Shown here piece by piece: positions 54,701 through 64,000 of a stretch of 64,000 bases of DNA. Origin of the DNA: Caulobacter sp. BK020 (GTDB taxonomy: Bacteria > Pseudomonadota > Alphaproteobacteria > Caulobacterales > Caulobacteraceae). The DNA is taken from NCBI RefSeq assembly GCF_004342605.1, contig NZ_SLZL01000002.1, forward strand, positions 310,001 through 374,000, read 5' to 3'. The stretch's first letter is position 1. Each line of letters starts with the position of its first letter. The notes beneath the pieces are model-generated. The model was not told the DNA's origin. It saw nothing but the letters and a program-made list of their open reading frames with translations, and made no database searches. The translations under genes were made by a program, and so were the position numbers.

Positions 54701-56539
54701 ATGACCTCGACGCACGCCTATCGCACCCATACCTGCGGCGCCCTGCGCGCCTCCGACACCGGCGCGGCCGTGCGCCTGTCGGGCTGGATCCACCGCAAGC
54801 GCGACCACGGCGGCCTGGTTTTCATCGACCTGCGCGACCATTACGGCCTGACCCAGCTGGTGCTGCACCCCGAGACCCCGGGCTTCGCCGTGGTCGAGCG
54901 CCTGCGGGCCGAGAGCGTGATCCGGGTCGACGGCGAGGTGATCGCCCGCGACGCCAGCGTGGTGAACCCCAACCTGCCGACCGGCGAGATCGAGATCCGC
55001 GTCTCGGCCGTGGAAGTGCTCAGCGAAGCCGCCGAGCTGCCGCTGCCGGTGTTCGGCGAGCCGGACTATCCCGAGGAAATCCGCCTCAAGCACCGCTATC
55101 TCGACCTGCGCCGCGAGACCCTGCACAGGAACATCGTGCTGCGCTCGCGGGTGATCCAGTCGATCCGTTCGAGGATGTTCGCCCAGGGCTTCAACGAGTT
55201 TCAGACCCCGATCCTGACGGCGTCGTCGCCGGAGGGGGCGCGCGACTTCCTGGTGCCCTCGCGCCTGCATCCGGGCAAGTTCTACGCGCTGCCCCAGGCC
55301 CCCCAGCAGTTCAAGCAGCTGCTGATGGTCTCGGGCTTCGACCGCTACTTCCAGATCGCCCCGTGCTTCCGCGACGAGGACCTGCGCGCCGACCGCTCGC
55401 TGGAGTTCTACCAGCTGGACGTCGAGATGAGCTTCGTCACCCAGGAAGACGTGTTCGCGGCCATCGAGCCGGTGATGCACGGGGTGTTCGAGGAGTTCTC
55501 GGGCGGCAAGCCGGTGTCGCCCATTGATGAGACTCATAGTTTCATCAACGATTTCGGCCAGACCCTGGAGCACAAGGGCTTCGAGCGCCTGACCTACGCC
55601 CAGTCGATGGCCTGGTACGGCAGCGACAAGCCCGACCTGCGCAACCCGATCAAGATGGCCGACGTCTCGGCGCACTTCCGCGACAGCGGTTTTGGCCTGT
55701 TCGCCAGGATCCTGGCCGCCGATCCCAAGAACCAGGTCTGGGCCATTCCGGCCCCGACCGGCGGCAGCCGCGCCTTCTGCGACCGCATGAACAGCTGGGC
55801 CCAGGGCGAGGGCCAGCCGGGCCTGGGCTACGTCTTCTGGTCCGAGGACCAGGGCGGCTGGGGCGGTCCGATCGCCAAGAACCTGGGCGAGCCGGTCCAG
55901 GCGCTGATGGAAAGCCTGGGCCTCAAGGCGGGCGACGCGGCCTTCTTCGTGGCCGGCGACCCGGCCGTGTTCGCCAAGTTCGCCGGCCTGGCCCGCACCC
56001 GGGTCGGGACCGAGCTGAAGCTGGTCGACGAGAACCAGTTCAAGTTCTGCTGGATCGTCGACTTCCCGATGTTCGAATGGAACGAGGACGAGAAGAAGGT
56101 CGACTTCTCGCACAACCCGTTCTCGATGCCGCAGGGCGGGCTGGAGGCCCTGGAGACCCAGGATCCGCTGACCATCCGCGCCTACCAGTACGACATCGTC
56201 TGCAACGGCTACGAGTTGTGCTCGGGCGCGATCCGCAACCACAAGCCGGAGATCATGCTCAAGGCCTTCGAGATCGCCGGCTACGGGCCGGAGGTGGTCG
56301 AGGCCCAGTTCGGCGGCATGCTCAACGCCTTCCGCTTCGGGGCCCCGCCGCACGGCGGCCTGGCGCCCGGCATCGACCGGATCGTCATGCTGCTGGCCGA
56401 GCAGCAAGCTATTCGAGAAGTGATCGCCTTCCCGCTGAATCAGCAGGGCCAGGACCTGCTGATGAACGCCCCGGCCGAGGCCCTGGACAAGCAGTACAAG
56501 GAACTGCACATCCGCGCGGCCCCGCCGATCAAGGTGTAG
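54701..56539 (+). CDS. aspS: Aspartyl-tRNA synthetase
   Basis: 612 residues from ATG 54701. Class II synthetase: N-terminal OB-fold anticodon domain (~10-110, [20 protein letters not shown]), catalytic motif 1 and 2 region ([39 protein letters not shown]), the bacterial GAD insertion (~290-420) and motif 3 ([14 protein letters not shown]). Bacterial-type AspRS of Alphaproteobacteria often also charges tRNA-Asn for the amidotransferase route; that cannot be decided here. Two short codon patches inside the gene are unusually AT-rich (55521-55550 and about 56405-56420). Ends in a shared hairpin terminator. Confidence 0.97.
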   Translation: MTSTHAYRTHTCGALRASDTGAAVRLSGWIHRKRDHGGLVFIDLRDHYGLTQLVLHPETPGFAVVERLRAESVIRVDGEVIARDASVVNPNLPTGEIEIRVSAVEVLSEAAELPLPVFGEPDYPEEIRLKHRYLDLRRETLHRNIVLRSRVIQSIRSRMFAQGFNEFQTPILTASSPEGARDFLVPSRLHPGKFYALPQAPQQFKQLLMVSGFDRYFQIAPCFRDEDLRADRSLEFYQLDVEMSFVTQEDVFAAIEPVMHGVFEEFSGGKPVSPIDETHSFINDFGQTLEHKGFERLTYAQSMAWYGSDKPDLRNPIKMADVSAHFRDSGFGLFARILAADPKNQVWAIPAPTGGSRAFCDRMNSWAQGEGQPGLGYVFWSEDQGGWGGPIAKNLGEPVQALMESLGLKAGDAAFFVAGDPAVFAKFAGLARTRVGTELKLVDENQFKFCWIVDFPMFEWNEDEKKVDFSHNPFSMPQGGLEALETQDPLTIRAYQYDIVCNGYELCSGAIRNHKPEIMLKAFEIAGYGPEVVEAQFGGMLNAFRFGAPPHGGLAPGIDRIVMLLAEQQAIREVIAFPLNQQGQDLLMNAPAEALDKQYKELHIRAAPPIKV

Positions 56540-56564
56540 GGCTGGCGAGCTCCGCCCCATACGA

Positions 56565-56600
56565 AAAAGCCCTCCGGTCCAGCGGGATCGGAGGGCTTTT
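56565..56600. terminator. Bidirectional terminator between aspS and pentapeptide gene
   Basis: AAAAGCCCTCCG (56565-56576) pairs with CGGAGGGCTTTT (56589-56600); A and T runs on both sides serve both convergent genes. Confidence 0.92.
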
Positions 56601-56622
56601 CTGTCTGGCCAGGGCGGGCGGC

Positions 56623-57579
56623 CTAGTTGGCCGGCTTGGCCGGCTTGGCCGGCGCCGGGGGCCTGGGCGGCGCCGGGGGCCGGGGGACCGCGGCCAGGCG
56701 GGCCGCGGCCTCGATCTCGGCGCGATGGGCTTCGACCTGGGCCCGGGCGGCCTCGGCCTGGGCGCGCGCGAAGCTGGGGCTGAGGCGGATGCGGACATTG
56801 CCGCCCGAGCAGTTGCGGATGCTCAGCCCGCGCGGCAGCCGGGTGCCGCCGTCGCCGCAGGCCTCGTCCAGCTGGTCCTGGTCCAGGCCCCGGGCGTTCG
56901 ACAGGTCGGCCCCGGCCAGATTGGCGCCCGACAGGTCGGCCCCGGCGAAATCGGCCCCGTTGAAGATCGCGCCGCGCAGCATAGAGCCGGTGAACTCGGC
57001 GTCGCGGAACGAGGCGCGCTCGTAATTGCCGCCGCTCAGGTTGCTGGCGTTCAGCTCCGCCGAGCTGAAATTGGCGCCCCGGGCGTTGACGCCCTGCAGG
57101 TTGGCGCCGATCAGCTCGCTGCTCGACAGGTTGGCCCGTTCCAGATTGGCGCCCTGGAAGCTGGCGCCGTGCAGTTCGCTGCTCGACAGGTCGACCCGGC
57201 CCAGGTCGGCGCCGATGAAGTTGGCGCCGCTGCTCTCGATGCCCGACAGCCGGGCGTCGGTGAAGATGGCGTGGGAAAAGCCCGCGCCGCGCATCTCGGC
57301 GCCACGCAGATCGGCCCGCGACAGGTCCGCGCCGGTGAAGTTGGAGCCGAAGAAGCTGGCGCCGCGCAGGTCGGCCCCGATCAGGTTGGCCTTGGCGTAG
57401 TTGGCGCCGGTGAAGCGCGCGCCGGTCAGCTTGCGGCCCGACAGCTCGCAGCTCACGCAGGCGCCGCCCAGCGAGATCATCCTGGCCACGTCCTTGTCCT
57501 CGACCCCGGCATAGGCCTGGTGAGCCATGGCTGACAGGGCGAGCGACAGAGCGGCGAGCGTGATCCGCAAGCGGGACAT
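56623..57579 (-). CDS. Exported pentapeptide-repeat protein A
   Basis: 318 residues from the ATG at 57579, which has GGAGG just upstream and starts a signal peptide (MSRLRITLAALSLALSAMAHQAYAG). About 30 pentapeptides of the A(N/D)LXX type (LTGARFTGANYAKANLIGAD) form a predicted right-handed quadrilateral helix (~45-235). A C-terminal tail follows with a Cys-containing DEACGDGGTRLPRGLSIRNC motif, a charged helix (ARAQAEAARAQVEAHRAEIE) and a Pro/Ala-rich end. A CVSCELSGRKL motif with paired cysteines starts the repeat. Periplasmic; function unknown. Paralogue of the next gene. Confidence 0.88.
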   Translation of the reverse strand: MSRLRITLAALSLALSAMAHQAYAGVEDKDVARMISLGGACVSCELSGRKLTGARFTGANYAKANLIGADLRGASFFGSNFTGADLSRADLRGAEMRGAGFSHAIFTDARLSGIESSGANFIGADLGRVDLSSSELHGASFQGANLERANLSSSELIGANLQGVNARGANFSSAELNASNLSGGNYERASFRDAEFTGSMLRGAIFNGADFAGADLSGANLAGADLSNARGLDQDQLDEACGDGGTRLPRGLSIRNCSGGNVRIRLSPSFARAQAEAARAQVEAHRAEIEAAARLAAVPRPPAPPRPPAPAKPAKPAN

Positions 57580-57676
57580 CGAAACCTCCAGACCGGTCAA
57601 GATAAGCGACCGAGTGAGTTACGATTTGGGACCGTCGAGCCCCAAGCGCCACTTAAATCGCGGTAATGACGGAAGT

Positions 57677-58171
57677 TTAACGGCAAGCGGGCACGGAAAG
57701 CCCGCGTGGCAAGCGGGTGGACATATCGCCGCAGGCCCGGTTCAGCTGGGCCTGGGTCAGGCCGATGGCGCGGTCCATCTCGGCGCCCGAGAGGTTGGCG
57801 CCGGCCAGGGTCGCGCCCCGGAAATTGGCCCCTTCCAGATAGGCGCCGACCAGGCTGGCGTTGGTCAGGTTGGCCCCGGCGAAGCTGGCGCCGCCGAACA
57901 CCCCGCCATAGAAATTGACGTCGCGCAGGTCGCCGCCGGCGAAGCTGGTGCGGTTCATCTCGGCCAGGCTCAGGTCGGCCTGTCGCAGGCGGGCGCCGGC
58001 CAGGTTCCGACCCTTCAGCACCGCGCCGGAGAGATCGGCCTGGAACAGGTTGCAGCGCGGACAGTTGGCGCCGCCGCGGACCTGGGCGATCTGGCTGGCG
58101 TTCTGGGCCAGGGCGGGACCGGCCAGGGCCAGCAGGCCGGCGACGGCGAGGATCGGGAGCAGCGGTTTCAT
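57677..58171 (-). CDS. Exported pentapeptide-repeat protein B
   Basis: 164 residues from ATG 58171, starting a signal peptide (MKPLLPILAVAGLLALAGPALAQ); an ATG at 58216 would add an arginine-rich extension. The layout mirrors protein A: a paired-cysteine NCPRCNLFQADLSGAVLKGR start, about twenty pentapeptides, then the same terminal ACGDMSTRLPRGLSVPAC motif, without the helical and proline-rich tail. The shared Cys-bounded ends suggest capping disulfides. Upstream of protein A on the same strand, gap 97 bp. Confidence 0.87.
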   Translation of the reverse strand: MKPLLPILAVAGLLALAGPALAQNASQIAQVRGGANCPRCNLFQADLSGAVLKGRNLAGARLRQADLSLAEMNRTSFAGGDLRDVNFYGGVFGGASFAGANLTNASLVGAYLEGANFRGATLAGANLSGAEMDRAIGLTQAQLNRACGDMSTRLPRGLSVPACR

Positions 58172-58240
58172 TCTGGCACGCGTCTTTCGGCGGGAACGGC
58201 GATCAAGCATGGCCACGCAAGCTTAAGGCCAGGCAAACGG

Positions 58241-61006
58241 CTAGCCGGCGTCGCTCTCGCCGGAAGGGGCGCTGGCCTGGGTTCCGCAGCTGTCGCAGAC
58301 CACCAAGCCGCCCTTGCGGCTCAAGGCCAGGTCACCGCAGGCCGGACAGACGTCGCCGCTGGCGCCGACCGGTCGGGGTTCCTGGTCCCGACGGCCGCCG
58401 AACGGCAGGAACACCAGATTGTCCGGCGCGGCGCCGCGCGAAAAGCCCTTGGAGATGAACTTGCTGGCGGGCAGGGGCTCGGCCTCGACCTCGCCGTCGG
58501 GCGCGCCTTCGCCCCGGCCCAGGCCGTCGGCGTTGAACTCGCCCGGATCGGCGTTGGCCAGGTCGTCACGGCCCAGATACGACACGCCCAGCTCGCGGAA
58601 GATATAGTCCAGGATCGAAGTCGCCGAACGGATGGAGTCGTTGCCGGTCACCGGTCCGGCCGGCTCGAACTTGGTGAAGACATAGGCGTCGACGAACTCG
58701 TCCAGCGGCACGCCGTATTGCAGGCCGATCGAGATGGCGATGGCGAAATTGTTCATCAGGCTGCGGAAGGCGGCGCCCTCCTTGTGCATGTCGATGAAGA
58801 TCTCGCCGACCTCGCCGTCCTCGTATTCGCCGGTGTGCAGATAGACCTTGTGGCCGCCGACCGCGGCTTTCTGGATATAGCCCTTGCGGCGATCGGGCAG
58901 CTTGCGGCGCGCGCGGCCGCCGCGCTCGACAACCCGCTCGACCACGCGTTCGACGATCCGCTCCTTGACCGGCGCGGGCGGGGCGTCCGCCACGAGAGCC
59001 TCGGCGCGGGCCGGTTTGGGCGGTTCGGCCTCCTCGGGCAGGGGGAGGGCGAAACCCGCCGGCGGCGCGAGGCGGTTCAGCCGCAGGGCTCTGACGCCGG
59101 CTCGGGCGGCGGCGGCTTGCAGGCGGGCGGCGTCCGCTGGGCGAGCGTCGAAGGGCAGGTCCAGCACGGCCGGGCTGGCCAGGCAGGTGAAGGTTTCCAC
59201 GGCGGCCTGCATCGCCAGCCGATCGGCCAGGACGGGGAGTTCGACTGCCGCGAACAGCGCCCGCAGTTCGCCTTCCAGCGCCTCGCAGTCGGACAGGCGG
59301 CGCGCGCCCAGAGCGTGGCGCTCGGCCGCCTCGATCTCGGTCTCGGAGAAGCCAGCGAACGCCAGGGTGTCGAAGTCGGGATCGGCCAGAAGGTCGGCGG
59401 GAACGCCCAGAACGTCGCTGAGGAAGCCCGCGCCGATCACCGCCGGGGCGAAGGCGGCGCGCAGGTTGTCGGCCAAGCGCAGGGCGTCCTCGGCCAGCTC
59501 GATCTCATGAGCGGTGAAGCCGCGGGCCTGCAGGACCATGTGGTCGATCCCTGGCGCCTCGGCCAGCGAACCGTGGCCGATGGCGTGCCGACGGGCGGCG
59601 TCGAAGTCGGCGCCCGCTTCGGTCAGGCAGAGGTGGGCGGCGGCGCTGAAGGTCGGAACCAGCAGGCCGTCGGCGGTCTGGGCGGCCGAGACCGGCGCGG
59701 CGGCGGCGGCGGGGCCCAGAGCCTTTCCGCCCAGGCGAAGGGCCGCCTCCGGATCGGCGAAGGCGGCGACTAGGCGCGACGAGCGCAAACCGTGCTTGCG
59801 GGCCAGGCCATGGGCGACAGCCAGGGCGGCGGCGGCCTCCGAGGCCAGGGGCGAGCGCAGGGCGGCGGCGCGCACGCGGCGCTCGGCCAAGCCGCGCAAC
59901 ACCGACTGGCGTTCCTGAGCAAAGGCGGGATCGGAACCGAGCGCGGCGGCGGCCTCTGCGCTGGCGCTCAGCGCCGCGCCGACAGCCAGCGCCCAGAGCG
60001 CCGACGCCGCGTCTCGCCCAAGGTCGCTAGCAGGCGAAAGACCTTGGGTCAGCAGCCAGTCGCCGACCCCGGCCAGGCCGATCTCGGCTGGGCGGTCGCC
60101 GCGTTCGATCTCCAGGGCCGTGGCCCACAGGCCCACCACCTGATTGAAGCCCGCGGTGTCGAAGGTTTCGCCCTGCTGAAAGGCGGTGACGTCGATCGCG
60201 GCGCGAACCGGCGCGCCTCGGGCCAGGGCTTCGGCGTCCTCGGGCGAAAAGGCCAGCACCAGGCCGCTGGTCTCCCAGCCGATCCGTGCGGCGAAACTGC
60301 CGGCCTCGTCGACCGCCGCCACGCCTTGGCGGGAAGCCGAGGCGACCAACGGAGCTGGGGTCGTCGCCTCTGGTTCGATCAAGCTCGTGCCTGGCGCGCC
60401 GGCCAGGGCGATCGCGTCGAAGATCATCCGGTCGTCGGCGCCCAGGTCTCGAGCCCGGCGTGCAGCGCGGCCGAGCGCGCTGTTCTTGGATGGATCAGCG
60501 CAGGCCTTGGCGTCGCCATGGCAGCGCTGGACCGCGTCGCCGACCTGGGCCAGGGCGATGTCCAGCCGGGCGGCGGCTTTGGCGGCCAGACGCGCCGACC
60601 GCCAGTGCGCCAGATGGCCTTGGGCGGCCCGCTTGAATTCGATCTCGCCGATGTCGGGCAGCCGCTGCGGCGCGATGGCGGCGCTGGCTGGCGAGGCCAC
60701 GCCTGTCAGCATGGTGGCCAGCAAGGCGTCGCGGAAAGCGTCGGCGTCGGCGGCGTCGCCGAACAGGCCTTCGGACAGGCCGGTCTTGGCCAGCTGATCC
60801 GCATAGCGGACGGGACCGCCGCCGAGCGGGGCCTCGGCGTCGATCACGCCGTCATTCCGGTCCCGGACGGCCCAATCCAGCCACGCTTCGACCCGAGCGT
60901 CCGGCCAGTCTTCGGGCGCCAGCACCTCGATGACCGTGCTGGGACGCTCGATCTCGCGCAACGCAAGGCGCGGAGCGGAGGCGGGGTGACGAGACTGGAT
61001 GCGCAT
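58241..61006 (-). CDS. NrdJ-like protein with TSCPD domain, apparently degenerate
   Basis: 921 residues from ATG 61006. The C-terminal ~220 residues match the terminal region of alphaproteobacterial B12-dependent ribonucleotide reductase Nrd[80 protein letters not shown], and a CPAC/CDSC zinc-ribbon end. Upstream pieces still align loosely with NrdJ ([60 protein letters not shown]), but the finger-loop and thiyl-radical cysteine motifs and the FISGAISKTINMP signature are not there, and it is ~300 residues short of a typical NrdJ. Reductase activity is therefore unlikely; role unknown, possibly regulatory. Confidence 0.8.
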   Translation of the reverse strand: MRIQSRHPASAPRLALREIERPSTVIEVLAPEDWPDARVEAWLDWAVRDRNDGVIDAEAPLGGGPVRYADQLAKTGLSEGLFGDAADADAFRDALLATMLTGVASPASAAIAPQRLPDIGEIEFKRAAQGHLAHWRSARLAAKAAARLDIALAQVGDAVQRCHGDAKACADPSKNSALGRAARRARDLGADDRMIFDAIALAGAPGTSLIEPEATTPAPLVASASRQGVAAVDEAGSFAARIGWETSGLVLAFSPEDAEALARGAPVRAAIDVTAFQQGETFDTAGFNQVVGLWATALEIERGDRPAEIGLAGVGDWLLTQGLSPASDLGRDAASALWALAVGAALSASAEAAAALGSDPAFAQERQSVLRGLAERRVRAAALRSPLASEAAAALAVAHGLARKHGLRSSRLVAAFADPEAALRLGGKALGPAAAAAPVSAAQTADGLLVPTFSAAAHLCLTEAGADFDAARRHAIGHGSLAEAPGIDHMVLQARGFTAHEIELAEDALRLADNLRAAFAPAVIGAGFLSDVLGVPADLLADPDFDTLAFAGFSETEIEAAERHALGARRLSDCEALEGELRALFAAVELPVLADRLAMQAAVETFTCLASPAVLDLPFDARPADAARLQAAAARAGVRALRLNRLAPPAGFALPLPEEAEPPKPARAEALVADAPPAPVKERIVERVVERVVERGGRARRKLPDRRKGYIQKAAVGGHKVYLHTGEYEDGEVGEIFIDMHKEGAAFRSLMNNFAIAISIGLQYGVPLDEFVDAYVFTKFEPAGPVTGNDSIRSATSILDYIFRELGVSYLGRDDLANADPGEFNADGLGRGEGAPDGEVEAEPLPASKFISKGFSRGAAPDNLVFLPFGGRRDQEPRPVGASGDVCPACGDLALSRKGGLVVCDSCGTQASAPSGESDAG

Positions 61007-61250
61007 GGGCGATTCCGCGGTCTGGGCGCCAGGATGCGCCAAGAATTAGCCATCCTAGATCGTCGAACCACGGCCTTCAATAGATGTGGGGGTCTGTCGC
61101 CTTGCGATCCACAAGATGTTGACGTGGCATTGGCGCGTCGGATGCTGGACGCTGAGGAGCCGCCGACCTATAGTCCGGCCGCTTCGCAACGCCTTGGCGT
61201 TGCCCGAAATCCTCCCAGTTTGGGACCCTTGCGAGATTGGTGCTGACGCG

Positions 61251-61646
61251 GTGCTGAAAGCGATCTTTACGTGGTGGAACGGCGCGACCATCGGTCAGCG
61301 CTTCCACATTAGCCGTCGTGGCGTGTTCGTCGGCCAGGACGATTACGGCAACCGCTATTTCGAAGCTCGCGACAACCGCGACAGCTATGACGACCGCAAG
61401 CGTCGCTGGGTCATCTATGACGGCTATGCCGAGGCGTCCAAGGTGCCGCCCGAATGGAGCGGCTGGCTGCACTACACCTTCGACGAGCCGCCGACCACGG
61501 CGCCGCTGAAGCGCCGCGCCTGGGAAAAGGACCACCATCCCAACCTGACCGGCACGATCCACGCCTGGCGGCCGAAGGGCTCGCTGGCCCGCGGCGGCGA
61601 ACGCGCGGTCGCCACCAGCGACTACAAGCCCTGGTCGCCCGAATAG
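61251..61646 (+). CDS. NDUFA12-family complex I accessory subunit
   Basis: 131 residues from GTG 61251, chosen because family homology begins at once (LKAIFTWWNGATIGQRFHIS). Conserved: GVFVGQDDYGNRYFEARDN, RRWVIYDGYAEASKVPPEWS, WLHYTFDEPPT, KRRAWEKDHHPNLTGT. In Alphaproteobacteria this 17-kDa subunit belongs to NADH:ubiquinone oxidoreductase on the inner membrane, encoded away from the nuo operon. Divergent from the NrdJ-like gene, with DUF2155 following after 1 bp. Confidence 0.93.
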   Translation: MLKAIFTWWNGATIGQRFHISRRGVFVGQDDYGNRYFEARDNRDSYDDRKRRWVIYDGYAEASKVPPEWSGWLHYTFDEPPTTAPLKRRAWEKDHHPNLTGTIHAWRPKGSLARGGERAVATSDYKPWSPE

Positions 61647-61647
61647 G

Positions 61648-62301
61648 ATGACGGTCCGGCGGTCCTTGGCGGGCGTGATGGCGCTGGTCGTCGCGGGTTC
61701 GCTCGTTGGCGGCGGGGCCTGGGCGCTTCAAAACACGCCGCAGCAGCCGCCGACCGCCCCGACGCCGCCGGCGGCTCCCACGCCGGTCGTCGCGTCCCAG
61801 CAGCCGCGGCCTTCGCCCGGACCGCGCCCAGCGACGCAGACCCCTACGCCCACGACGACCGCCTCGCCGCCCGCGAACGAGACGCCCACCCCGGCCGCGG
61901 CCAAGCCCGCCGCGACCACGCCGGACAAGCCGGCCGAGCCGCTTAAGCGCGCCCGCTCTTCGGTCGCCATTCTGCAGGCGCTCGACAAGGTGACCACCGA
62001 GACCATGCGGTTCGAGGCCCCGGTCGGCCAGCCGATCCGCTACAAGACCCTGATCTTCACGGTCCGCGCCTGCGAAACGACCGCGCCCGACGAGGACGCT
62101 CCGGACTCGGTGGCCTATGTCACGGTCGACACCCAGCCCAAGGCCCTGCCAGGGCGCGTGGCGCCGGCCGGACGCCAGATCTACAAGGGTTGGATGTACG
62201 CCAATTCACCGGGCCTGAACCCGCTGGAACATCCGGTCTATGACGCCTGGCTGATCGCCTGCAAGACATCAGCCCCCGTGGCGCCGGCCGCCAGCCGGTA
62301 G
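61648..62301 (+). CDS. DUF2155 domain protein, exported
   Basis: 217 residues. Signal peptide or anchor ([20 protein letters not shown]), a long Pro/Thr/Ala-rich linker (~30-100), then DUF2155 (~110-205: [67 protein letters not shown], with two cysteines likely paired). Function of the domain is unknown; it commonly neighbours the NDUFA12-type gene and aat in Alphaproteobacteria. Its 3' end overlaps the convergent aat by 64 bp. Confidence 0.9.
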   Translation: MTVRRSLAGVMALVVAGSLVGGGAWALQNTPQQPPTAPTPPAAPTPVVASQQPRPSPGPRPATQTPTPTTTASPPANETPTPAAAKPAATTPDKPAEPLKRARSSVAILQALDKVTTETMRFEAPVGQPIRYKTLIFTVRACETTAPDEDAPDSVAYVTVDTQPKALPGRVAPAGRQIYKGWMYANSPGLNPLEHPVYDAWLIACKTSAPVAPAASR

Positions 62302-62891
62302 AAATCGGCGGAAGCCGCCCAGGCCCGTCCCAGCCGACGGCGATAGTCGGCGCGCGAGATCTCGATCGTTCCGAACTGTTCGAGATGCTCGGTGATGAAC
62401 TGGGTGTCCAGCAGGCGATAGTCGCCGACGATCAGGCGGCCCGCCAGGTGGATCAGCGCCACCTTGCTGGCGTCGCGACGGGTGGAAAACATGCTTTCGC
62501 CGAAGAAGCAGGCGCCGAACGCCACGCCGTAGAGCCCGCCGACCAGATCCTCCCCGTCCCAGCACTCGACGCTGTGCGCTAGGCCGCGGGCGAACAACTG
62601 GCCGTAGAGGCGCTGGATCGGATTGTTGATCCAGGTCTCCAAGCGTCCCGGCCGCGCGGCCGCGCAAGCCTCGACGACAGCGTCAAAGGCCGTGTCGATG
62701 CGGACCTCGAACGGTTGGGCCCGAACCGTGCGGGCCAGGCGGCGCGGGACGTGCACGCCGTCCAGCGGCAGCACGCCCCGGCGTTCCGGGTCGATCAGGA
62801 AGATGCTCTCGTCGTGGCGGGCGTCCGCCATGGGAAAGACGCCGCGCTCGTAGCAGGCGATGAGATCATCGACCGTGAAGGCGTCGTCCAT
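62238..62891 (-). CDS. aat: Leucyl/phenylalanyl-tRNA-protein transferase
   Basis: 217 residues with family motifs [20 protein letters not shown], the conserved WIN in [40 protein letters not shown] and [18 protein letters not shown]. It adds Leu or Phe to N-terminal Arg/Lys of proteins, making N-degrons for ClpS/ClpAP. Lies 30 bp downstream of accC on the same strand. Typical length. Confidence 0.96.
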   Translation of the reverse strand: MDDAFTVDDLIACYERGVFPMADARHDESIFLIDPERRGVLPLDGVHVPRRLARTVRAQPFEVRIDTAFDAVVEACAAARPGRLETWINNPIQRLYGQLFARGLAHSVECWDGEDLVGGLYGVAFGACFFGESMFSTRRDASKVALIHLAGRLIVGDYRLLDTQFITEHLEQFGTIEISRADYRRRLGRAWAASADFYRLAAGATGADVLQAISQAS

Positions 62892-62921
62892 GGCGCTCCG
62901 CCCGACTCCTTGAGCAGGCCT

Positions 62922-64000
62922 CTAGCCCTGCGCCTTGATCCAGCGCTCCAGCCAGTGGATGTCGTAATCGCCGGCCAGGATGTCGGGTTGCACCAGAAGA
63001 TCCTGGAACAGCGGGATCGTCGTCTCGATGCCGCCGACCACCATTTCGCCCAGGCAGCGGCGAAGGCGAGCGATGCATTCCTCACGATCGCGGCCGTGGA
63101 CGATCAGCTTGCCGATCAGGCTGTCGTAATAGGGCGGGATCGCGTAGCCGGTATAGATCGCCGAATCCAGGCGGACGCCCAGGCCGCCGGGAGCGTGGAA
63201 GTCGGTGATGGTGCCCGGCGAAGGCGTGAAAGTCCGCGCGTTCTCGGCGTTGATCCGGCACTCGATGGCGTGACCTTCGAAGACAACGTCGTCCTGGGTG
63301 AACGACAGCGGCAGGCCGGCGGCGATGCGGATCTGTTCACGGACCAGGTCGATGCCGGTGATGGCTTCGGTGACCGGATGCTCGACCTGCAGGCGGGTGT
63401 TCATCTCGATGAAGAAGAACTCGCCGTTCTCCCACAGGAACTCGATCGTGCCGACGCCCAGATAGCCGATGGCCTTGACGGCATCGACGACGATCTTGCC
63501 GATCTTGGCGCGGTCCTCGGCGCCCAGGGCGGGCGAGGGGGCTTCTTCCAGCACCTTCTGGTGACGGCGCTGCAGCGAGCAGTCGCGCTCGCCCAGATGA
63601 ACGACGTTGCCGTGGCTGTCGGCGATGACCTGCAGCTCGATATGGCGCGGCTTCTGGAGGTAGCGCTCCATATAGACCGTGTCGTCGCCGAACGCCGCGC
63701 GGGCTTCCGAGCGGGCGGTCGAGACCGCCTCGGCCAGATCCTCGCGAGTCTGGGCCACCTTCATGCCGCGACCGCCACCGCCGGAGGCGGCTTTGATCAA
63801 CACCGGGAAGCCGATGCGCTCGGCGGCTTCGAAGGCTTCCTCTTCGGTCGACACGCCGCCATCGGAGCCGGGAACGACGGGGATGCCCGCGTCCTTGACG
63901 GCCTGCTTGGCGGTGATCTTGTCGCCCATCATCCGGATGTGTTCGGGCTTGGGGCCGATGAAGGTGTAACCGTGAGCGCCGACGATCTCGGCGAAGCGGG
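62922..64000 (-). CDS. accC: Acetyl-CoA carboxylase biotin carboxylase subunit, 5' part missing
   Basis: The C-terminal ~358 codons of biotin carboxylase; the frame is open to the right window edge, so about 90 N-terminal residues are outside. Visible: GYTFIGPKPEHIRMMGDKIT, ATP-grasp glycine loop GGGGRGMKVAQ, HIELQVIADSHGNVVHLGER, EMNTRLQVEHPVTEAITGID and GHAIECRINAENARTFTPSP, all normal. It carboxylates biotin on AccB in fatty acid synthesis; accB should lie just beyond the window. Confidence 0.96.
   Translation of the reverse strand, partial: RFAEIVGAHGYTFIGPKPEHIRMMGDKITAKQAVKDAGIPVVPGSDGGVSTEEEAFEAAERIGFPVLIKAASGGGGRGMKVAQTREDLAEAVSTARSEARAAFGDDTVYMERYLQKPRHIELQVIADSHGNVVHLGERDCSLQRRHQKVLEEAPSPALGAEDRAKIGKIVVDAVKAIGYLGVGTIEFLWENGEFFFIEMNTRLQVEHPVTEAITGIDLVREQIRIAAGLPLSFTQDDVVFEGHAIECRINAENARTFTPSPGTITDFHAPGGLGVRLDSAIYTGYAIPPYYDSLIGKLIVHGRDREECIARLRRCLGEMVVGGIETTIPLFQDLLVQPDILAGDYDIHWLERWIKAQG

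Noticed and set aside
57527..59773. Long plus-strand open frame across the pentapeptide and NrdJ-like genes
   Set aside because: Shadow of two well-supported minus-strand genes.
61086..61250. Upstream extension of the NDUFA12-type gene
   Set aside because: The extra 55 residues have no family similarity; GTG 61251 begins exactly at the conserved N terminus.

Overview
The window is chromosomal DNA from a high-GC alphaproteobacterium, almost certainly of the Caulobacter/Phenylobacterium group. Pointers are the many TonB-dependent receptors (five here), FecI/FecR-type control of one of them, an NDUFA12-type complex I subunit beside a DUF2155 gene, and the clustered housekeeping genes purN-purM-rnd, ppx-ppk-hdaA and aspS. 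This assignment comes from gene content alone.

Region 1 (1-19753) reads as one N-glycan catabolic locus. A translationally coupled plus-strand run encodes a GH3 enzyme with a PA14 insert (cut by the window edge), a GH125 exo-mannosidase, a GH92 alpha-mannosidase and an unassigned hexosaminidase-like enzyme, followed by a GH29 alpha-fucosidase. Next come a convergent TonB receptor, an ECF sigma/FecR pair, a second, paralogous TonB receptor carrying an STN signalling domain, and a PNGase A-type amidase. Together they could release N-glycans from glycoproteins, import them and trim fucose, mannose and probably GlcNAc.

Region 2 (19754-24617) holds a ZnuD-like metal receptor behind a Zur-type palindrome, a GH3 beta-glucosidase behind a striking double palindrome (LacI-type operator), and a 65-residue helix-turn-helix protein.

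Region 3 (24628-31156, minus strand) is a three-gene type I secretion operon: a large repeat-containing acidic substrate, the ABC exporter and the HlyD adaptor. An AT-rich gap of about 0.9 kb separates it from a large TonB receptor and a flavin-dependent (tryptophan-type) halogenase (32035-37203).

Region 4 (37233-50951) has purN, purM, rnd, a hybrid histidine kinase, a small membrane protein, another TonB receptor, ppx, a small lipoprotein, ppk and hdaA.

Region 5 (about 50960-53030) is an AT-rich two-gene island (FRG domain plus DUF262) inserted beside an EcsC-family gene, a plausible uncharacterised defence module. A repeat-rich 0.95 kb gap leads to aspS, two exported pentapeptide-repeat proteins, an apparently degenerate relative of the B12-dependent ribonucleotide reductase NrdJ, the NDUFA12-type subunit, a DUF2155 protein, aat and the 3' part of accC (cut by the window edge). 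No tRNA, rRNA, CRISPR array or intact insertion sequence was seen.
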